A DNA stretch of 64,000 nt, taken from contig OZ176056.1 in the NCBI GenBank assembly GCA_964247055.1, positions 4,588,001-4,652,000 of the forward strand, written 5' to 3'. This stretch comes from Paragordius varius (Eukaryota; Nematomorpha). Of the stretch, positions 13,701 through 24,462 are shown piece by piece (positions within the stretch are counted from its first letter, which is position 1; every line of letters begins with the position of its first letter). Position numbers and translations under genes: made by a program. Below the pieces are notes generated by a model. That model was given only the letters and a program-made list of their open reading frames with translations. It made no database searches and had not been told where the DNA came from.

Positions 13701-16700
13701 AGGTAAATTATTAAAATTTTTAGTTTCATACATCTGTTATAGTATTTGTTTTAAAATAATACATATATATTTAATGTTTAAGTATTTAATTCAAATAAAA
13801 CAAATATAGTGAATATTAAATAGCAACATGAAAAAAGAAATCTATTTAATCGTAAAAATTATAAAAACCATCATTTTATACAAATTTGAGCGGATCCGTT
13901 TCCCTTTAAATAATTTGTAGAAAAAATGATTTATTACCACATCATCCCTTTTAAAATTGAAATCTTTTTTAAAAAAAATTAATTCTCCAAAAAAAATTAA
14001 AAAAAACCTTCCACAGATCGCAGACCGTTAATTCGGGTTGCCAACATTCCTTGCGGTAATGAGCTATGAAAGGTACCTCCAAATTTTGTACCCGTAACAA
14101 ATGTAGGACTTCCCTTATTTTAGCTAAGCACGTTAGTGATTTAGGTTGATAATTTATATCAAGACCGACGGCGCAATTTGCATGAAATATACGCTCCTCT
14201 TCACTCACTACTTTGGGTGGTTTGATTGCTTTCGCCTTATTGTTGCTGTTCGAGGAAGCAAATGGATCATCGTAATCCTGAATTCAGAAGAATGACAGGA
14301 AAAAAATTAATTGATTGATTAAATGAAAAAGTATAAATTCAGGAGATATATATTATAAATAGAAATTAAGCGTATTGTATAAAAAGTTTATGTTTCAACA
14401 TCATTAAACCTAATAATAATACCATATATATACACCACTTACAGTTCAATTCACCCTTGAACGATTTAAATTGACCCTAAAAAAATATGTGTTTTTTAAA
14501 ATTAACCGGTATTTTTTTATATTTTTAAAAAATGAAATTTTGTTTATAATTAATATAATCTGAAAAGATAATAAACTATGCCATAAGAATGTATTTTATA
14601 TAAATAATGATTTTAGCCCTAAAACGCATATTTATTTTAGGGTAAATTTGAATTGATCAGGGGTAAATTTGAATTGTAAATGGTATATTTATTATGATAT
14701 ATAAAAGTTTCAGGAATATTTTCTTTCTACTTAATGAATGGTAAAAATTAAACTTGCTTTGAAACTCATATAGCTAAGCTATAAAACTCGTCTACATTTG
14801 TAATCTAATGTAAGTGTCCCTATATAATATGGGTAAAATACGAAAGTTTCAAAAATCTTTTTTTCCTACTAATTTTATGATTAAGATTATAATCGCTTTG
14901 AAAACTAATGTAAGCTTTAAAACTGGCCTATTTGTATATATTAATGTCAGTGTTATTATATAATTTTGATAAAATTCATAGGTTTCAAGTTTAGTCTTTC
15001 TTTCCAATTATTTTGTAGTAACGACTAAAAAAGCTTTAAAACATATAAACTTTAAAACTGTCTTACTTTTTACGTAATTTCATTACTTTAATTAAATTTT
15101 ATATTAGCTTACATGAATAGGAGCGGTGTTCGAATCTTCTTCAGCACCTGCATTTTGTCCACCAGCCGAATTTCCTGCCAAAGTTACGGTCGTCGGGATT
15201 TCTTGGACACTAAGGGGACCCTGCGTGAAAGCCCTATCAAAGATCCAATCCGTTTCGTCTTGAAGTTCGGTTTCGGTAAAGGGTGGCGACACAACTTTCC
15301 CACTCAAACGCGTTAAAAATCTGTATGGATTCATTTAGCAAAAAAAACTAAATAAAAGAAAGATAATATCAAACACAAAAAATCATTCGGTTAAACAAAA
15401 TGATCAATAGAGGTATTTTCTTTTTGTAAAAAGGTAAACATTTGTTTACAGACATAATTATACCTTTCAGGAGCATCTTGAGATCTGAGCCAAGCATCAG
15501 ACTCCGTCAAATGACGCGCTTCCAATTCTGAAGGCTCATACCATTCATGGATGTTGAGTTTTCGCAAAAATTGCGATGTTTTACCCCCAGTCTCTTTTTT
15601 GCTCCGACGATCTATTAAGTTTTATATATATACAAAAGATATTTAGCCATAAAAATTCCTTTACTATTGGATGTTATTATTTTCTTAATTAAAAAATAAA
15701 TTTTCAATTTCAAACAAGACTCCGTATAATATGATTCGTTTAATTAATGATATAATACTAATCTTTTTTGTTTTAATTAAAAGACTAGCGATAAAATATG
15801 TATGTAAATAAATTTGATTACCAATCGATATTACTAATTTAGTTACAAATTTAAATGCATTATAATATTGAACAAATTACATACATAAATTTACTTATTT
15901 TGAGCGTAGACTTTGAAATGATTAAATTATTTTTTGTATTTAGTTAAATAACTTTATGCTAACTTTCTAAATGTGTGTGGTTGCTTTAACATTTATAAAC
16001 CATTAATTTTATTAATTTTCTAAACACTATTTTTGCATCATAACTGTCAGACCTGGGTTAGTATCATCTTCGGGCCCTTCAAGATCATCATCGATATTGT
16101 CTTCTGCACCATCAAAATTTTCGAAATCAAAATCACAACCAAAAACATCCTGAATTTGCATGAGCGTTTCTTCTAAAATATTAAAACATCACATCACATG
16201 ACATGACATTTAAATAAAACATAACAATTAAAACCGTAAAAGGTCATAGTTTTGCAAAAATATAAAAATATATACCTTATATGCATTTATATAGAATAAC
16301 TAAATATTTTTCGTCGAAAAAAGTATATCAATCTATGTATAAAAATCTATTTTTGAAAAAAGTATGTCAACATTAAAGTATCAATAATATATCTTTACCT
16401 GAATTTTCATCACGGTATCTACGTTGTTTCTGACCATCGTCTGCCCTTTTTCTCGCAGCACCAGTTGCATTGGCTCGCAGAGACAGCTGTTTTTTTGAAG
16501 AGCCGCGTCGTTGGACATCTGTAGTATCAGGTGGTCCATCCCTCACAATAAAATCATCCATATTGTCGGAATCGTAGTCTTCATCTTCCAATTCCTCATC
16601 CCCAATTATGTAATCATCTGTTCGTTCTTCATCTAATAGGTGTCGTCTTTGATCTCTCCGATGCTCACGTGACCTGTCATTACTATCGTCTGCGCCTCCT

Positions 16701-18248
16701 TCCTCTTCATTATCGTATAAGGCATCATCCTGTAATCAGATTGGGTTTTATATTAATCTTATAATGTTAGGAAAGATATCAAATACATACTTTCAAAGAT
16801 GCACAATAAACTTTCATAAAAGATATATATTGAGAACCTAATATTATCATATATAATAATGGAAAATATTGGAGGAAAAGTAGAATGGAGTCGATAGAAA
16901 TAACTATTGATTTTTTCGATTTCAATTATAATAAAATATATTCAATAAAATTATGTTTGGGCACAACTAAATTTCTTGAAATTGCAATAAATTTCAATTT
17001 ATAATAACATGAAATAAACAACTAAAAAAATTATAATTTAAAATCAAAGTACTTGGAATATTTGTTCGGCAATAAGTGTTCTAGAATCTGGCTTTTTCCG
17101 ATCTCGTCGTGTCCGACTTTCAACATTAATGTCCTGATCGGATGCTTCGTTTTCGCTATCCATTCGAATGCGTCTAAACTTTTTACGTTGAACCTAATTA
17201 TATCCAAAAAAATGATAAATAATAAATTTAATGTGTACATTAATACGACACAACTAAAATGGCTAATATAAAAATAATACAATTTAACACTTCATGATCT
17301 TTTCACTTTTCTGTCTTAGTGGACATATTGGGGTAGTTTTATATCCCAAAGCTCAATTTTGTAGATAAACCACTGTTTTAAGTTATTTTGGTTAAAACTT
17401 AATTATCAAACATTGTTCTCATGCATCAAATAAAAAGGTTTATATTCTTTAAAGTTTTGTGACTTCTCGAGTCTACTACACGATCGAAACAAAAAGCTGA
17501 TGTTGAATTCCAAATATAACAAGTTTTTGAAAATATAGCCTGAAAGCTTATTAAATTAATTAATTACATGTTCTAATCATAATATACATTTATTTGCCTG
17601 TTCCATTAGCGATTTATAAAAATTTAGAGAAAAAAATGGCGGTTAAAAAGTTTAAAATGAGGATTTTTTACAATTTTATTTTTTAAAAATAAATTTTTTT
17701 ATAATGCGCCTGAAATAAAAACCTTATATACTTTTTAGGATATTCGAATTTCAATCCGCTAGGAAATATAAAATTACCCCAGAAGGCGATATATGGTTAA
17801 ATAAAGCGCACATAAATATTCTGGAAACAAATATTATATATACAAAAAAACAAAAGGTAGGGTAATGCTTATCAATTAAAACTATAATGTAATTTACTTT
17901 AATGCCCAAATTTTCCTCTATAAGATCATAATCTTCATCCTCTAATTCCGCATCAGATAAATCTTTTTTCTTTTTCCGCTTTTTATCGTGATCATCCTGA
18001 TCCTCAACTTCATTTATTATATTTTCTTCGTTATCATCTAAATATTATGTTATATATTGATCATTATTAAATTATTTAAATTTTAAATAGATATAAATAC
18101 CAATTAAATCTTCTAAATCTTTGTCTAAATCTTCTCCTTCTTCTTCCTCATCGGAATCTAACTGAGGCTCATTCAATAAATATGGTTCATTTTGGGCGTC
18201 ATTTTCATCAATGGACTGCTCAGCCTCGGAATCAACATAATCGGACAT
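939..18248 (-). CDS. SUPT6H: SPT6 transcription elongation factor / histone chaperone (3' part missing)
   Basis: Spt6 travels with RNA polymerase II and reassembles nucleosomes. I read 27 exons on the minus strand, in coding order: 18101-18248, 17898-18037, 17053-17193, 16399-16729, 16053-16172, 15464-15611, 15113-15320, 14008-14277, 13269-13569, 12527-12805, 12004-12065, 11163-11370, 10558-10897, 9964-10199, 9285-9368, 8665-8881, 8047-8126, 6329-6512, 5706-5971, 4924-5246, 4456-4666, 3910-4089, 3238-3329, 2822-3005, 2156-2419, 1613-1747, 939-1094. All junction phases agree (about 1769 codons). Start is MSDYVDSEAE, an acidic N-terminus. Diagnostic strings: YEPSELEARHLTESD, VPFIAHYRKE, DLWKIYHWDERW, FAENVQENYQKHE, LARRVQDPLMEFAQ, LSGLGPRKGAALLKIL, NRTQLVTQAGLGPRVF. 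The protein is much longer here than animal SPT6 to the same point because of Asn/Ser-rich insertions. The death-like, S1 and tandem SH2 regions should lie left of position 1. Least certain: the start of the 10558-10897 exon (chosen by frame) and the ends of 3238-3329. Confidence 0.96.
1165..1225. repeat. (AT)n/(GT)n microsatellite in SPT6 intron
   Basis: A run of about 22 AT dinucleotides followed by a short GT run, between SPT6 exons 939-1094 and 1613-1747. Confidence 0.95.
1800..2040. mobile_element. Hairpin MITE M2, degenerate copy in SPT6 intron
   Basis: Shares the inner block TAATATAACACATAGTTTTG plus AATGTAAATTG, and the arm GTTGTCATTTTTAAAAAAAT followed by CTTTTTGTTTTTACG, with the 430-869 and 50300-50565 copies. 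Boundaries are approximate. Confidence 0.5.
2156..3005 (-). other. SPT6 inserted exons between YqgF and HhH regions
   Basis: Exons 2822-3005 and 2156-2419 (149 residues) sit where other Spt6 proteins have only about ten residues between NEVGVD and the GLGPRKG motif. They are Asn/Asp-rich in part but also carry ordinary sequence such as VNQCAMLRVEFYTALGR. Splice sites and phases fit only if both exons are kept: the previous exon ends in phase 0 and the next begins in phase 1, so skipping both breaks the frame. Confidence 0.65.
4924..6512 (-). other. SPT6 YqgF/RNase H-like domain exons
   Basis: Exons 6329-6512, 5706-5971 and 4924-5246 encode GVRVLGLAYSMSKFKG, then LRAFLTTYRPHVIAVGA and a Ser/Gly-rich insert before ARKALSLARRVQDPLMEF. 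This matches the Tex/Spt6 YqgF fold segment (GIRVLGIAFSS ... KKPHVVTVAGE ... LARRIQDPLIEFAQ in vertebrates). The insert between the last two blocks is low complexity and family-atypical. Confidence 0.85.
6525..7330. repeat. Degenerate tandem array in SPT6 intron
   Basis: About six diverged units of roughly 90-125 bp built on TATCGTTTTGGGTTGAAATG, followed by AAATTTAAATTTTACAGTAA and GCAAAAATTTAGATAA. Best-preserved units begin near 6700 and 6820. The core matches the inner block of MITE M2, so the array looks like an amplified MITE fragment. The rest of this long intron (7330-8046) shows nothing recognisable. Confidence 0.7.
11540..11720. mobile_element. MITE M2 fragment in SPT6 intron
   Basis: Contains GGCGGACAAACATAAAAACG and, further in, TTATCGTTTTGCATATCAAAA with GAGATGTAAATTAGTAAC. 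These correspond in order to the left arm and inner block of the other M2 copies. The right arm is not evident. Confidence 0.5.
14433..14684. mobile_element. MITE M1, copy b, in SPT6 intron
   Basis: Begins ACCACTTACAGTTCAATTCA and ends GAATTGTAAATGGTA, giving terminal inverted repeats of about 25 bp. The 3' side carries two direct GGGGTAAATTTGAATTG-type units. Body matches copies at 1-147 and 43448-43676. Confidence 0.8.
14700..15075. repeat. Degenerate tandem repeats in SPT6 intron
   Basis: Three diverged units with period about 135 bp. Each contains GCTTTGAAAACT followed by a CTTTAAAACTGGCCTA-like string (near 14756, 14891 and 15029) and a TAAAATTCATAGGTTTCAA-like string. Confidence 0.65.
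16053..18248 (-). other. SPT6 acidic N-terminal region
   Basis: The first five exons encode about 290 residues rich in Asp/Glu with basic clusters. Visible motifs are LDEERTDDYIIGDEELED and EETLMQIQDVFGCDFDFE. In known Spt6 this region binds histones and Spn1/Iws1; the second of these strings resembles the conserved Iws1-contact segment. The assignment of binding roles is family knowledge, not visible here. Confidence 0.8.
17329..17782. mobile_element. MITE M3 (GGGGTAG ends) in SPT6 intron
   Basis: Left end TTGGGGTAGTTTTATATCCC, right end ATATAAAATTACCCCAG, so inverted ends of about 15-20 bp. Body includes ATAGCCTGAAAGCTTATTAA and AATGCGCCTGAAATAAAAAC. The same strings occur inverted in the copy at 24785-25224. 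Confidence 0.7.
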
Positions 18249-18700
18249 TTTATTTGTTTTAGCGACCGAATGAAAAACCAACTGACAATACTGTGTTTGT
18301 AGTGTATATCATCAAAATATTTAATTTGTTGCCAATTAATCTAAATCACAATTAATGAAAAGAACAGACAACTTATGAAAATTAAATGATTCTTAAGTAA
18401 GCTATTGGATACTTAATTCTGATACAATTGATAACTTAATGAATGGAATTCAAATTATGGTGACCCCAGCCCATATATTATAAAACAATCAATAAAAAGG
18501 ATTGTTTTAAATTTACGCTTTCCTTTAATTTTTATAACAAAAAAGTTTATAAAAACTATTATCAGTTAACAATCTTTGCCAAATATCGTGCGTATCGCCT
18601 AAATTATAATAATTGCGAAAATAAAACAAAACACTAATAAATAAAAAGTCGTTTGTCTTTATATATATATATATATAGCAATGCAGATATTTCATATTCA
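18249..18700. promoter_or_regulatory. SPT6 5' flank
   Basis: No gene is visible. On the minus strand a CAG|TTGG splice-acceptor-like site lies about 38 bases before the SPT6 ATG (near 18285), which could mark a 5' UTR intron or a trans-splice site. No convincing TATA position can be assigned in this AT-rich sequence. Confidence 0.3.
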
Positions 18701-20720
18701 AATTTTTACCTAATTCATGAAACAAGTTATTTATACGTTTGTGGTAGATACTCCATAAAAAATGGTAAAATTTGCGCACATTTATGTAAAATTTTAGTAA
18801 CAAGCTTTATTTAAAAAACATCACCAAAATATATTTTAAACTACTAAATAGGTTTTTTATAAAATTTAAAATTTAAGAGGGCTCTCAAAAATTCCATATT
18901 TTCCTTCAATAATGGGCTAGTTCTGTCAAAATAAACATAAAAATGCCGGGTTTTCGCTAACAAATGCTAGGTTTCGTCATATTTGATCTCAAATATCCAG
19001 AAATGAGGAAGCGCACAGCTAATTTTCAGCATGAAAAACGATATCAAATCCTCTAATATATTGTTAACTAGTTTTTTAAAATAGACGCAAAGATCCCGCG
19101 ATTGCGCAAAATGAAATATGCATATGCTGAATTTATACATAAAATAATAATATTTTGTAAAATATAATTTTTTTCAAAAATTTGATTTTTAGCATTTGTT
19201 GAAGCCTAGTTCCATACTATTTTGTAGCCAATAGAAACGGTATACAAACCGTTTAAGATATTGAAAAAGCGCCTAATATAATTCGATGATGCTATACATT
19301 TCTATCACCTCAGAATTTTGAATAGAAGATTTTTTACTCTTCACATTTATAAATGTATGGTGTTTTGTTATAAACCCAAACTTTTAAATTATTCCGAAAT
19401 GATTCAAATATTTAGCATCATCAAATTATACCATATAAAATTCAAATTCACCCTAAAATTAAATTAGTTTTCGGGCTAATATAACTCATCATTAATAAGA
19501 AATATATCTTTATGTCATAGTTTATAATTTTTTCAGTCGTACTAATCTTAAACATAATCACATTTTTTAAATATAAAAAAATCTAAGTATTTTTAATTTC
19601 ATATGCATTTTTTCAATAATATTGATGCCATAATCGAGCATATATTAAATTTTATCAGGAAAACTCGGCATTTCGTTTATTAAGAAATTGTAACTTTCCG
19701 AACCCACATCTACAATTAAGATTTCATAAAAATATTCTTTTGCTTTTATATGTTGTTTATGATGATAATATTTGGGATAAGGCTTGGTTTATCAAATTAT
19801 TTAAAAAAATGAGCGCAAATTTTGCCATTTTTACAGAGCATTTACCACAAGTTTAAATAACTTTTTAAATCCGTCGTAAAAGTCAAAACAAAAAGCATTT
19901 TTTATGCTACTCCTGATACATTTTATTAATATATATATCAGGTATTTTTTGTGGACCCTGTGTAAGTGCCTTTGCAGAAGTTTAAATTTATTCCATATTT
20001 TGGAATTTTAAAAAAAAGGCTCGGGGTCACCACCAAATTTAAACAAAATTGTGCTGTAAGCAAGTGTAAAATTGAAAAATTCTATAACTACTCTTTCGGA
20101 TAAGTTACGAAATTTGTAACTCTTTATTTCTATTATTAAGTTTTACCTCAGTCATATTCAAATTAAATCGTAAAGTAGGGTTCTCGATGAAGTTAAAAGA
20201 TGAGGCTATTATCGTCCAAGAGAACCATCATGATATTTAAAACAACCCATAAAGTTCCAAATTTCATGTCTATAATGAATTAGATATGCAAAATTCGTGG
20301 TATAAAAAAATCGTGATGGACATATATTTTGATAAATAAATCTATCAGAATTATCATGGTGTTTTTTGTTTTGAAGCTTACGAGTTATATAAGAAAGTCA
20401 TTACACTTTTGTGGTAACTAATCCATAGAAAATGGCAAAATTTGGGCACATTTCGTTGAATAAATTTCGTTTGGCGAAAATTGAATCCTTCATCTAAATA
20501 TATCAGTAAAATATATTACAAATTATATATAAACTTAAAACAATTTTTATATAAATTATTGGCTGGGAAGTCCTAAATTTTTGGAAATGTCTAAAACGAA
20601 CAATTATTTTTAAACTAAACGCAAGTTGATATTTCGCGATAAAAATTTAAATAAGCTTGACATCAAGAAAATTATATTAGAAAAAATGCTACCTTTGTTT
20701 AAAATTTAATTTTAAAATTT
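18700..20720. repeat. Old AT-rich repeats (family R4)
   Basis: Contains blocks also found at 44820-45440 and 54090-55070: GTGGTAACTAATCCATAGAAA with AAATGGCAAAATTTG, and GATGATGCTATACATTTCTA followed by CACCTCAGAATTTTGA. At 19280-19430 the string around TAGCATCATC inversely matches GATGATGCTA, making a loose hairpin. No coding potential. A diverged MITE M1 sits inside at 19429-19590. Confidence 0.45.
19429..19590. mobile_element. MITE M1, copy d (truncated)
   Basis: Begins TACCATATAAAATTCAAATT followed by CACCCTAAAA, then GGGCTAATATAACTCATCAT and TGTCATAGTTTATAATTTTTT. These are, in inverted order, the features of the copy at 1-147. The opposite end is not identified. Confidence 0.55.
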
Positions 20721-20884
20721 TAATGAAGCTCCCTTGAGGTCTTTTAAATTATGGTAAAAATGGTATAAATACGCTCTATGATATAAACATTTTTTCAATA
20801 TTCGTGACGTTTTTATCATCTAAAATTTTTGATTAAAACACTTGTGAAACGTCAAAATTTAAATTATTATTATTTTATGCATTG

Positions 20885-21560
20885 TCACTCGTGAGAGCGG
20901 TGATGTGAGACACCTGTCTCGCCATAGAACTCTATCTATAGCGTCTTCTGCTTTTAGCTCATATTCTGCTCGCTCTTTTTTATTGTGTCCATCCATTTCG
21001 TTTTGAGGCTTCCTGGTTTATTGTTTTTGCAATATAACTAGAGTCTCTCCTTTCAATGTGCCCCCACCAACGTAGCCTATTTTTGTCATTCTTTCGTTCA
21101 TTGATTTATCAACTGTACTCCCACGTATATATCTATTCTTTACTTTGCCCTTTCTTAATACTCCCTACATCATCCTAAACATTTTCATTTTTGTATCGCT
21201 AAAATGTCTTTATTTGGATTTTTTGACGCCCACCTGGGAATTATACATCATTGTGGGAACAACCACTGTATATCTTACCTTCTACTTTAACAATACTAAC
21301 GCATAACATGCTGTACATTTTCTTCAAATTTACCCAACTGCTCTTAATCCTTTAATTAATATCGTCGGTTAACGATCCATCTGAACTTAACGTAGCCCCA
21401 AAATATGCACTTTCCTTTCCCTTCAAAACTGACCTCGCATCAACCTCCATTTCATGTGTTGACCCCAAAGCTATAGAATTCAGTTTTTGCTTGACTTTCA
21501 GACCTAACTCTATTAATTTAACCCATTTGTTTACCGTTTGGTTTAACTCAGCCACTGTTT
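20885..21560 (-). pseudogene. Decayed non-LTR retrotransposon (LINE) reverse transcriptase, C-terminal part
   Basis: Minus-strand translation gives AELNQTVNKWVKLIELGLK, then YFGATLSSDGSLTDDIN followed by RIKSSWVNLKKMYSM, then KMKMFRMM and NEARM-like blocks. This is the typical end of LINE reverse transcriptases (YLGS..SSDGS...EI..RI..A...L; K.K.YR..V.P..LYG; M.MLRWM.G). Several in-frame stops interrupt it. A second piece of the same kind of tail lies on the plus strand at 44545-44735. Confidence 0.7.
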
Positions 21561-21865
21561 AAATATTTTGTAAACACAATTTATATTAAAATTAAAAAAT
21601 TCTGAGCTGATAGATGTTTAGCTTCAACTTCAGAATTGTATATATATTAATGTGTTTTTAGACCGTTCCATAAAACTTCATTCAAAAGACGATATTACTT
21701 GTTTTACAATCAATTTCTGGAATTTTTTTAAATATCAAAATTTACCATATATTTATTATTTTTATCGCGCAATATCCGCATTTGGTTTAGTTTAAGAAAA
21801 TGGCCACTTCAGACGGATGCAAAATTTTGAACGGTGGTCACATCTAAAGTACTTTTATAAAAATA

Positions 21866-22396
21866 CTAGCGTAAGGAAGTCCTTCGGACTTCTGATGGGG
21901 GGGTTATTTGAACAAAGGGACAATAAAATGATCCACATATATGGGTTATTTCCAAACATTATTTAATAGCTATGATCTCATAGGAATTTAAAAACGGTGC
22001 ATTTATACTAATATATTGTTTAATTTGGCGAAAAATAGATTCAAAAAATTTTTTTTGTGGACTTAATTTTTTTGAAAAAAATGGCATTTTACGGGGGGAG
22101 CGGGTAAAAAGAGGGCCTAAATTAAAAAAGTTAGCCGACTATGTTCGGCGCAATTGAAAATAAGTAAAAACAAATCATATATAAAATCGAATGGCGCACC
22201 AGGTTTTCGGGAAAATGACTCGACACGACTTTTGTGGACATTGTTTTTTTAAAAAAAACTATTTTTACACGGGGACAAAGCTATTGGCGAGGCATCCATT
22301 AATGATTATATTTTTCGACATTTGGATTTGAATGGGCTTACCGGTTTTCCGGAAACAAATCATAAAGCCAGAATTCCATTTTTATAAATATAAAGA
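21866..22396 (-). mobile_element. Non-autonomous Helitron H, left arm copy
   Basis: Read on the minus strand: 5' end A|TCTTTATATTTATAAAAATGG, 3' end ...GGACTTCCTTACGCTAG|T. The second terminal hairpin (GCTGC...GCAGC) is missing here, but the AAGTCCTTCGGACTT hairpin and a G/C tract remain. No protein coding capacity. Confidence 0.8.
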
Positions 22397-22464
22397 TGAC
22401 CATAAATAATGTTTTATTATATATACTTTTTTATATCATATACATATGATAGATAAATAAATAA

Positions 22465-23029
22465 TCTATATATTTATAAAAATGGAAAATGCTGGCTTTG
22501 TGATCTGTTTCCGGAAAACCGGTAAACCCATTCAAATCCAAATGTCAATAAAATATAATCATTAATGAATTCCCTGACAATAGCTTCGCCCTTTTTTTGA
22601 ATTAGGCCCCCCACCACGTGTATTAAACGGTTTTTTGAAAACAGAAGTCCGCAAAAATCGTGTTTTTGAGACAATTTTCTGGAGAACGTGTTGGATCATT
22701 CAGTTTCAAATATGATTTTTGTTTAGTTATTTTCGATTGCGCCGAACATAGTCGGCTCGCTTTTTTAATTTAAACGCTCTTTTTACCCGCTCCCCCTGTA
22801 AAATGCCATCTTTTTCAAAAATATTAAGTCCATAAATATAATTTTTTGAATCTATTTTAGCCCAAGTAAACAATATATTAGTATGTATGCACCGTTTTAA
22901 AATTCCTATGAGATCATAGTTATTAAATAATGTTTCGAAATATTTCACATATGTGGATCATTTTATTGTCCCTTTGTTCAAATAACCCCCCCCCCCAACC
23001 AGAAGTCCGAAGGACTTCCTTTTGCGCTA
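22465..23029 (+). mobile_element. Non-autonomous Helitron H, right arm copy
   Basis: 5' end A|TCTATATATTTATAAAAATG and 3' end GAAGTCCGAAGGACTTCC followed by TTTTGCGCTAG|T. An 11-12 base C-tract precedes the hairpin. Shares the shortened 3' end with the 21866-22396 copy, confirming that the two derive from one another. Confidence 0.8.
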
Positions 23030-23199
23030 GTATTTTTATAAAAGTATTTTAGATGTGACCACCGTTCAAAATTTTGCATCCGTCTGAAGTGGTCATTTTC
23101 TAAAACTAAACGCGCAAATGCGGATGCGCGAATATTAAATATATGGTAAATTTTGATTTTAAATAAATTCCAGAAATTGATTTACTTAAAAGTATAATT

Positions 23200-23240
23200 C
23201 AAAGTATTGTGAAACAAGATGCGTAGCAGCACGAGATTTA
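23200..23240 (+). mobile_element. Helitron H 3' terminal fragment
   Basis: Contains GATGCGTAGCAGCACGAGAT followed by TTACGATAGT, the hairpin and end of family H with one change in the final CTAG. Confidence 0.6.
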
Positions 23241-23384
23241 CGATAGTAAAACAAACTTATACGATTTTATGTTTAAAATTAATAAAGTCTGATTGATCAT
23301 TTAATTGTCTCGTTTGAATATTGAGACAGACAATTTTATTTGAAAGGAGCATAAAATATTTTTGATTTTATAATCAATTTTAAT

Positions 23385-24097
23385 TAATAGTTCAATGATA
23401 GCGCATTTTTTAGGGAGTAAAGGGCCTATTTAACGGCTAATTAAAAAATCCGATCGACTTAAATTTTTGACTTTTTACGGGTAATACTTTAAGCAGCTAG
23501 TAAACTCATATGGCCTCATATGTTTTCTAAAATTTAGCCCCAAAAGCACGCTATTTCGATATGATGAGTCAGTTTTTCGCGAGTAACTCCTTACCCAACA
23601 GCTGTCATCAAAGAAACGCTTGAATAAAATTTTTGCCTTTTAACAGGGAATTCGTGGAATCCTTATTGAATTTATACGGTCTCATACCTTGGGCAAAAAT
23701 CGATTCGAAAAATTATTTTTGTGAACTTTGTTTTTTGGAAAAAATGGCATTTTACGGGGAAGCGGCTAAAAAGAGGGCTTAAATTAAAAAAGCGAGCTGA
23801 TTATGTTCGGCGGAATCGAAAATAAGTAACGAAAATTATATTTAAAATTGAATGGTCCAACACGTTCACCGGAAAATTGTCTCAAAGACATGATTTTTGT
23901 GGATATTGTTTTCAAAAAAACCGTTTTTTACACGGGGTGGGCCCGAACCAGGGGCCTAATTTAAAAAAGGGGCGAAGCTATTGTCGGGGCATTCATTAAT
24001 GATTATATTTTTTCGAAATTTGGATTTGAATGGGTTTACCTGTTTTAGGAAACAGATAACAAAGCCAGCATTTTCCATTTTTATAAATATATTTGTT
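23385..24097 (-). mobile_element. Helitron H, longer diverged copy
   Basis: Minus-strand 5' end AATATATTTATAAAAATGGA near 24097 (terminal TC degraded), then the standard body. Towards the left it extends into the internal repeat unit seen in 36225-37641 (TTTTTGACTTTTTACGGGTA, CGCTATTTCGATATG). No CTAG terminus was found at its left end. Confidence 0.65.
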
Positions 24098-24462
24098 AAG
24101 TAGCTTTATAATATGGTTTATCATATATTTTTAAAATAAAGCATTTAGTTTTTACAATAATGTATGTGTTTCATTTTCTTATATGGCAGTTACCACAAAG
24201 GTAATAACTTTCCTATATCACCCATAAGGCCGAAAATCAAAAGCATCCATGAGAATTCCGATATATTTATCTATTAAAATAAAGATCTTGCATGAAGGTA
24301 TTTATCTATGTACGCTGTGTGATTAAAGTAATTTTTTAGCAGATTTCCATCAAAATTTAATGAATTCGTATATCTTTAAAAAGTAAACCTTATTTAAATA
24401 GACAATTTATTGTTTATAAATGTGTGTTAACATTGATCTTTTTACTTTATCCGCGATAATAT

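Larger units (their letters stand above)
21690..23195. repeat. Large palindrome (inverted duplication) with arms of about 700 bp
   Basis: The left arm (about 21690-22396) and right arm (about 22465-23195) are inverted copies. They share not only the Helitrons at their centre but also outer flanks: GTGACCACCGTTCAAAATTT with TTGCATCCGTCTGAAGTGG, then an AT-rich string ending TTCCAGAAATTGATT. The central spacer of 68 bp (22397-22464) is unpaired. The unit duplicated was therefore a Helitron plus host flank, not two independent insertions. Confidence 0.85.

Noticed and set aside
15113-15316. Plus-strand 67-codon frame
   Set aside because: Antisense shadow of an SPT6 exon.
22397-22464. Palindrome centre as a replication origin or regulatory site
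   Set aside because: Only an AT-rich spacer between two Helitron 5' ends; nothing specific supports such a role.
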